A stretch of 64,000 nucleotides of DNA, from the NCBI GenBank assembly GCA_963580285.1, contig OY757010.1:69593659-69657658 (forward strand), in the 5' to 3' direction. Below are positions 12,401-21,400 of the stretch, in pieces. Position 1 is the stretch's first letter; every line of letters starts with the position of its first letter. The notes under the pieces are model-generated. The model was not told where the DNA came from. It worked only from the letters and a program-made list of their open reading frames with translations, and made no database searches. The position numbers and the translations under genes were made by a program. The DNA comes from Lucinisca nassula (Eukaryota; Mollusca; Bivalvia; Lucinida; Lucinidae).

Positions 12401-15400
12401 AATTTACATTATGCGATATAGTGCATTTTTTCACATCTCCCAAAATGGCTACTTTTCTGATGAAAATCCATAATATTTTTTTTTTATTCATACTGCAAAC
12501 AGAGGTTGTTGTAATGCTGTGAGCAACAAAATTATTCTTTTCTTGTAGCCCAATCTAATATTCCTTCTGTAAATGTCTATAGAAGGAAGACTGGTTTACA
12601 GTCTAATATTCCTTCTGTAAATGACTATAGAAGGAAGACTGGTTTACTGTAATGCTATAAGTAACAAAATTGTTCTTTTCTTGTTACTGAGCCCAGTCTA
12701 AAATTCCTTCCCTAATGCTATGAGCAACAAAATTATTCTTTTCTTGTAGCCCAGTCTATTATTCCTTCTGTAAATAAAGATGTCTTGGAAATCTTTAGCA
12801 GAAAGACTGATTTACTGTAATGCCATAAGTAACAAAATTATTATTTTCTTGTAGCCCAGTCTAATATCCCTTCTGTAAATACAGATGTCTATAGAAGTAA
12901 GACTGAGTTAATATAACACTATAAGTAACAAAATTATTCTTTTCTTGAATCCCAGTCTAATTTCCCTTCTGTAAGATGTGAAAAGCAGAAAGACTGATTT
13001 ACTGTAATAAGCTAAGTCGCAAAATTATTCTTTTCTTGTAGCCCTGTCTAATATCCTTTCTGTTAATACAGATGTCTAGAAGAAAGACTGAGTTAATATA
13101 ATGCTATAAGTAACAAAATTATTCTTTTCTTGAAATCCAGTCTAATTTCCCATCGGTAAGATGTGAAAAGCAGAAAGACTGATTTACTGTAATAAGCTGA
13201 GTCTTTTCTTGTAGCCCAGTCTAATATCCCTTCTGTAATGCTGTAAGTTACAAAATTATTCTTTTCTTGCAGCCCAGTCTAATATCCCTTCTGTAAATAA
13301 AGATGTCTGGGGAATGGAATCCATGCAGATCACATTGCGCAGGGGCAAGAATGTTTTTGGGTTTTCCGTTGTGGAGGCATGCCCAGTGCGAGTGGGACGA
13401 GTCGACCGGGCATCACCAGCAGAATCGGCGGGTCTGCAACCGGGAGACATCGTAATCAGGCTGAACAAACAGAACGTTTCCAGATCAACAGCCACCAGTG
13501 TGGCCAAGATTGTCAAGTAAGTAGATAAAATTTTGTACATGTATAACTAGAGCAGTTGTTTGTAAACTGCTCTGCCTGAGCCACGTGTTCTTCCCTAAGG
13601 ATGGCCAAATGAGCTATGCACCAAAACTGAAAAGATTGTCAGATATCTAGGGGTCATCTCCATAGTGGTTGCAAAGTGCCTGCTTAAGTTGATAAACATA
13701 GTTCAATTGAGGTTTTTGCTGGCAAGAAGTGTTTTTGACAGGCAGCCAGACAGACAGATGAACAGACAGGTGTACAGAACCAGTACAAGGGGACATGAAA
13801 ACATTTTTGAAACCTCAGACACACTGTTCAAATTCCCATGCTTCATTTGAACAGTGTTGATCTTTTTTGGGGGATGGGGAAAGGGATGGTGGGGGTGATT
13901 TTGCAGCCCTTTGAAGATTATTTCACTTATTTTGAGCCGGTCATTAATCAGAGATGGGCAAAAATCATAGTACCCAGAGAAAAAACAACTGACCTTCTGA
14001 TGCCTAACTTGGCTTCTGAGAGAGGCACGAACCACACATTTGTGAATTTAAAGGCTATTTGCTTTGTGTAAATTGTAACTTAATTATCTGTTTCTTTACA
14101 GACACTGTAGCAATGTACTGGTATTAGATATACAGAGACAGAAACCTGTCACCTTTGAGCATCTCGAGAACTCACCCTGGAAGTCTGCCCCTGGCCCCAC
14201 TGGTTCCTATGACAACAACATTGATGACGAGAAAACGATACCTCAGATGTTCACAACTGCTGACAGTATGAAAGAAAATAAGATCTCCGTTGATGAGGAT
14301 GTTATGGTTCCTGTGTATCCAGAAATAGCTCAGATGGCTACCAGTACACCACTACCATTGTTGGCCAGAGGGCATAGAGTAAGTACACATCTGAGTAAAC
14401 TGCTTTTTACCCATTAACCCTTTTTGTACCAAATGGAATCTTCCACCTTATCAGGGGTGCATTTCGAAATTTAGGGGTGTCAGGTTGTGTTTTCTTCAAA
14501 ATCTACTTGGAAAATGGCTGAACGTTTTGCAAACAGTGTAGGCCCTGATCAGATGCCACATTCTGCAGCGTCTGATCTGGGCCTGCACTGTTTGCCCGGG
14601 TACCCGTTTTGGGGTTTCCGGTACAAAATGGGTTAAGTGTTATATGGAATTCTCTACCTTTTACATGGGGTGGAAGTGGGGGGTGGGGGGTGTTGGGGAG
14701 TCCATTTCAAAAATGAGAAGTGTCATGTTGTAATAACAGTAAAATTTGTTTGGAAAATGGCAACTTTTTGCAAACAGTTAAGGTCTTGAAGCAGATGCTG
14801 CATTCTGTGTCATCTGATCTGGATCCCCACTGTTCGCTAGTAACCGTTTATATACAGAAAGCCCAAAAATGGGATGCCTGCAAACAATACAGGCACAGAT
14901 ATCTTGTAAATAGGGAAATAAGTCAAAATCATTAACCCTTTTTGTACCATATTAAATCTTCATCCTTATACACGTATATGACAGGAGTCCATTTCAAAAT
15001 TTAGGGGTTTTAGGTTGTGTTTTCTTCAAAATCTATTTGGAAACTGGCTGAACATTTTGCAAACTGTAGACGCCACGTTCTGCGATGTCTGATCTGTGCC
15101 TGCACTATTTGCTTACTACCCATTTTGGTGTTTCCAGTACAAAATGGGTTAACAGGATTTCTGGGTTTGACAGATTTGCCATGAATGCGTAGACATCTGT
15201 ACCAGTCTACATGGTTCAATGTAATGGTCCAAATTGTACAATTTAAAGAAGCTACCTTCAATGCATTCGCTTACCCTGGTGGCAGATTTGAACTTGCTGC
15301 ACATGGGGTCAAATTCTTTCCTTCAGGAATACAGTAAAATCCTAAACATTGGGACGCCTTGAGATGCTGTAATTCTAAAGTTTTAACAAATTTGTTTCAC

Positions 15401-18400
15401 GATCCAGCAAGGAGTCAAGGTGCAGAAGGGATAGTAAACAGTGCACATCCACATCAGGCTGCTCCTGCAGTGTAGACCCTGATCGTGCTGCCCCTTCAGG
15501 AGCAGTCTGATCCAGGTCTGCACTGTTTACTTAGGCCTATCTGTCCCAATACTTAGGATCATTACGGTAGCCTGTGACTACAAGGGAATGACGTTTCTCT
15601 GAACATGAAGATTGGAGGCATAATTTCTGATGCTTACAATACATTTTCTTTGTTTTTGTTAATTAATATAAAGTTTTTACGATTACACAGTATAAATCTT
15701 TGCAGAGATGGTCTTTTTCAGCTTTTCGACATTCCTAATGTTAAATCATTGTAAATTTTCAGACTGTCAGTACTTGTGAAGTGCGAAAACAGGACGCTAT
15801 CCATCGTCTGTTAACCCTGGAGCTGGACTTCATTGATCTGATGCATGCTGGGATGCAGAGTTACTCCCGACCTCTGAGACATTGTATACTGAATCATACA
15901 CAACACACAGCCCTCTTCCAGAACATTGAAAAGGTGGGTAACTTATGAATAAATTCTATGTTTGCTTCATTGGATATGTGATTCCTTTCAAGCAATTTGC
16001 ACTAGTTTTGAAACAAGTGAAGGCAGCATTCTTCTTGATTGCAGATGTCATTCCATTGCCTAGAACATTTCATCTCTAACTGTCATTTGAAGTGGCATTA
16101 ACCCTTATCCTGGTGAATATTCAGTTTAGCCACACCCATTTCCGACTTTGAACCAATCAGATTATTTGATGTAATTTATTCTTACATATCCATAAACTAA
16201 ATGTTAAACAGTGTAGATCTTGATCAGATGGCTTCTCCAGCTTCTTCAGAAGCCATCTGATCTGGATCTACACTTGATCTGGATCTACACTGTTTCCAAA
16301 GACAGGGGTTGTCGTGAACAGCAAGTTAAATCCCAAACACATAATCAACATGTAGTCGAACTTCAATTACTCAAACAACTTTGCAATATTTTCAAAATAT
16401 TAAAAAAAATGTTTGAAATATCATGACCATATTGATATCTGAAGCTGTTGTAAGAATTCTCTGAGGATCCAAGGTCTACCTACTTTGATTAGTCATGGTA
16501 AATGAGCCTTCCATGATTATGCCATTGAGGTCTCTGTGTAAAAGTTCGCTACTAAGACCACCTTAAATTAAAGGCATTTATTCATGTAACAGTAGGACAC
16601 AACATGTGTTCAGAATTGTTTTATTGCCCCTTGTGATATATTTTTAAAAGCGTATTTAGATGGTTTGGGTACATATTTTTCTTGTTTTTCTGCATCCAGT
16701 GTGCTCTAGTTGGAGAACACCTGTGGGACTGTTCAAAAATGGTCTTAATATATATGTTGTGGGTACTCATTAGAAGTGCCTAGGCGAGGCCCTTCTTAAG
16801 AGTCATGCCCTCAACATGCTTTTGTGCTGAAATAAGAAAAATAATTTGTAGATACCTCACTCTTATCTGGGCCTATGAGCAACCCTAAAGGATGCACTTA
16901 TACTTGAGGAGAATGAGAACACCTAGCAGATTTTTCCACCATTTTTCAAAGAGAGACAACTTTCAGGACTTCCTGTTTGCTTTTCTATAAGCCCTGTCTC
17001 ACTGAAAAAGGGGTCTACTCTTATAGGAAATAATTTGCTCCTCAGGAGCAAATTCTTTCCTTTAAGAGTTGACCCCTGCTGACATTGGAGACAAAAATAC
17101 TTTTGCCCTGAAAGTGTATACATATCTTATTATTTTGCAGTTAACCACCATATCAGAGTACCATATCAAACAGATGCACGACAATGCTCCAGGGTCCTTC
17201 ATGTCTGATGATACTGATGAATCCATGTCCAGTGATCACCACAACTTTATTAACTCAATAGGCATGATATATCGATCAAAGGTAAGGTTTACCAATCATA
17301 TATCATACTTTGATTAGAACACAGAACTTTTTTTATTCCATTTAAAGTTTCCCATATAAGCAGTGATATACCAATGACAAATCATTGTCCAGTTTTGTTG
17401 TCATATCATATGAAAGTGAAAATTTCGGCATATTGAAGCTTAAAGATACAGGCATTATCAATAAGGAAACTGAACATTATTTTTTATGGTTTTGCTTTTT
17501 GAAAGCCACTCATGACAGTCACACATCAATTTCAAATACATATATACAAATTGAGCCATTTTTAAAGTCTGAAACCAGTTTGCAGTAAATTTCTTGAGTT
17601 GTACTGATTTTTCTCCCAAGTTATAAAATGTATATCTTTTATTTTTTGCAGATTATAAGGCTTGTCATTACAGCAGACGATTCACATGTAATGTCAAGCC
17701 TTATTTTTTCTGAAAAAAAAAAATTGATTTCTGTCTGCTCTAGTATTTTCCTATTCGTTTAGTTGTGTTTTAAGGGTAAATATGCAATTGAAGTGTCATT
17801 AATATTACATCTTACAATTTTAGGTTCACATGTTATGTCAAGCGTATGACTTGTATGCCAAAGGACTTCAACAATCAAACCGTGTCTTATCAGATCTGCA
17901 GAGAACTAAAGACTTCATGAGGTTTATACAAGAGTCTCAGCTAGAAGAGGGTCAACCTTCAATTGGCAGATTTATTTACCGACCGGTACAGCATATACGA
18001 GAGTTATTCAGAGTTCTACAGGAGATTTACCTGAACACATCAGAAGAAAGTGATGATTATACCTGCTTAAAACAAGTTGTTGAAGGTACGGCCTTGTAAA
18101 ATAAGGCGCCTAAAATAATTAAGTTGATGTATATAGAAAATGAAATGGCCACGTATTCACAGAATGCGAAATCATGAAGGACGTACCTTTTGAAAATATG
18201 CTTCAGTGAAGAAGATAGAGGGAGAGATGGAAGAGTCTCCCTTAACCCTTTTTGTACCAAATGGAATCTCTCTCCTTATATATAGCAGGAGTCCATTTTA
18301 AAATTTAAGGGTGTCAGGTTGTGTTTTCTTCAAAATCGATTTAGAAAATGGCTGAACTTTAAGCAAACAGTTGAGGCCTTGATCAGACGCCGCGTTCTGC

Positions 18401-21400
18401 GGCGTCTGATCTGGGCCTGCACTATTTGCCCAGGTATCCGTTTTGGGGTTTCCTGTACAAAATGGGTTAACCCTTTTCCTGCTGTCCACAGCAACCCTAA
18501 CCCTTGCAAACAGTGTAAATCTTGATCATATGGCTTCTTCATGGGATGGCTTCTGATCAGAATCTACACTGTTTGCCTGGGTACCCGTTTTGGGGTTTCT
18601 GTTCAAAATGGGTTAACCCTTATCCTCCTGTTCACGACAAAGCCAACCTTTGCAAACAGTGTAAATCTTGATCAGATTGCTTCTGAAGAGGCTGTCGGAT
18701 CAGGATCTACACTTTTTGTCATTCAGTTTGCGAATTTGAGTGAAAACGTTTTATCATGTAATCTGATTGGCTGATAGTCAGAAATGGGAGTTGCTAATTC
18801 AAAAATTCAGCAGGATAAGGGTTAACCATTGCTACTTTTCTCATACTCAAATACAGAAATTAGCTTGCTAAAATGTTACAATGTCAAGGTATGCTGACAT
18901 CCTGTTCATATAAATGTATATTTGTGCATTACGAAAACACGTCTATACAAATATTCTGTAAACTTTACCGCCGAAAAAAGAAAATTTTAAGATAAAAATT
19001 TTGATATTTTTTCTTATTTCTTCTCAAAATATAGACGGTGTGTGCTACTAAGAACCGCCCCACAATATATATATTAGAGCAGAAATGTTTTACCCATGCC
19101 AAGTGTTACTTTATAAAAGTGGGGTTCAAGGGGGTCAGAATTATTATATAGGCGTGTTTTCGTGATGAGTTGGACAAATTTCAAGGCTATGTTGAGTTAT
19201 GTGTGAAATATGTATAACATGACCCTCATCTGTTCTTGTAGGAGAATACAGTAAAATTCATGCATTTAGAACACCTTTGGGACACTTTTGAACATCCCAA
19301 AGGTGATCTCATGCCCCCGTCCATCGGGGCTTGAAGAAATAGATTGGGCTGCATGATGCTTCCACGCAGAGCTGAAACTGACCACACATGACTACTGGTA
19401 AACCGCTTAGAACGACTAAGCCTTCCCAGGCAAAGTGGTGTGAGTCGGACCGTCCAATACATATACATGTATGCTGTTCAGTTTCATTGGGCGACAGGGT
19501 TTGAGATGTCATTTCATCTCAATGTCGGGTAGAAGTCCTTCAAAATTGGAAGCAGCGACTCGAAAATGACCTACAAAGTGTTGACGGGGACGTAAATCCT
19601 CAGCTCAAACACACAAAAAAATTCCCAAAGGTGATCTCTAACTATAGAAGGATGGTATCCTATAGAAGCACTGGATGTAGAAAATACAAATACATAGATT
19701 TTTTTATTTTTTATTTTGGTTTTACCGCGCTTTTAAGTTTATTTCACTCATATCAAGTTGATTGTTAATCAGAGGTGGGCTAAACCGGAATACCCTGAGA
19801 AAAAGAGAAAAACCACCTGACCTTCCGTTGCAGAACTTGACGGCTCACATGTGACCCGAGCCTTGGGTATTCATTACAACCACCCCATCGAGGCGGTTCT
19901 TATGGATACCCACAACATAGGTTTTTATGGAGAAATGACAAAAACTAACCATCAGTTGTCACAAAATACCTTACGTGTTGTTATGGTTATTTAAGGTTTA
20001 CAAGAATGTGCTAACAACATAACCAACTACAGCTGTGAACGTGTCGACAGCGTGTCATCCCTGGCATCTCAGGAGAGCAAGGCAAGTTTCACAGGCAGTA
20101 GTATGAAATCCGGGTCCTCCAGCAGCTGTAGCGGTAGTAGTTCAAGGTCGAAGCAGACGACATCCTCGTCATCTACATGCTCCGTACAGACGTCCAGAAC
20201 AGAAGAGGTTGAGGTGATGAAAAAACAAGACAGACTCATAGTTCCACCAAATATGCCGGTAGGTGTTCTCAGTTTGAATTGTTTTTGTTTTGTTTTGTTC
20301 AGAAAGAAAGGCCGTTGCATTGCAGGTTACCTTTGTTTGATTGGGTTACAGCACTTGTGGTTCGTCTGTCAGGGTTTATCTTTGTTATAGTTTACCACCC
20401 CCCGACCCCCAGTGAAATACGTTTTACTGACCATTCCAAGGTGGTTCTTCTGTCATGGTTGATCTTTGTTATAGTTCATCTTTGAATGTGTGTATCACTT
20501 ATATAGTTTCATTTTGGATAGCCATTTGGCCATTTTGTGAGAAAGGTAAAGCTGTCCTTTTGGCTTTCCGATAGTAGTGTTTCCATTAGGGTTTATTTAT
20601 TTTGTGTTCGTCTTTCTTTCCCTTTGGTGTCTCTGATGGGAGGTGTGGGGTAGTAAATTGTATCAATTCCTGGTTATTGCCTTCACTTTTATTTTGGAAA
20701 AGCTTAAATGTTAAATTGAGTTAAATTGTTTTGTAATTTAATTATTTTACAACTTAAAAACATTCTTAAGGTGTCTGACAAATAGATAGGTTATTATATG
20801 ATGATAAATTTGAGAATCAAAATTCGTCATAAATATATGCTGTTTGGGTATTTGAGAATTGTGTCATACCAGCTGTTAAAATGATATCCATGGCAAGTTT
20901 TAATGCTTGTGGAGAAAAAAGCAGTTCTTGAATTATATAATGCAATATTTTCTTTACAAGCAGTGTTGTACAAATATTTTTATATATATGTAGCTCATAG
21001 CAACAGATATGGTCGGTATTTTGTGATAACTGAAGGATAGCTATTGTCAATTCTTCATAAAAACCTATGTTTTGGGTATTCATTAGAACCGCCTCAACGG
21101 TGTGGTTCTAATGAATACCCATGGCTTCGGTCACATGTTAGACGCCAAGTTTTGCAATGGAAGGTCAGGTGGTTTTTCTCCGCGTACCCCGGTTTTTGCC
21201 CACCTGATTAACGATCGGCTCGATATGAGTGAAAAAAATCTTAATAGAGTGTAAAACCAAAATCAAAAATCAAAAAATCTAATGAATACTCGCAACATAG
21301 GTTTATATGGAGAAATAAGGAAAACTATCCTTCAATTATCACAAAATACACATCTTATCTGTTGCTATGGTTAGTTGTCAATAGATTGTTCTTCATTTTC

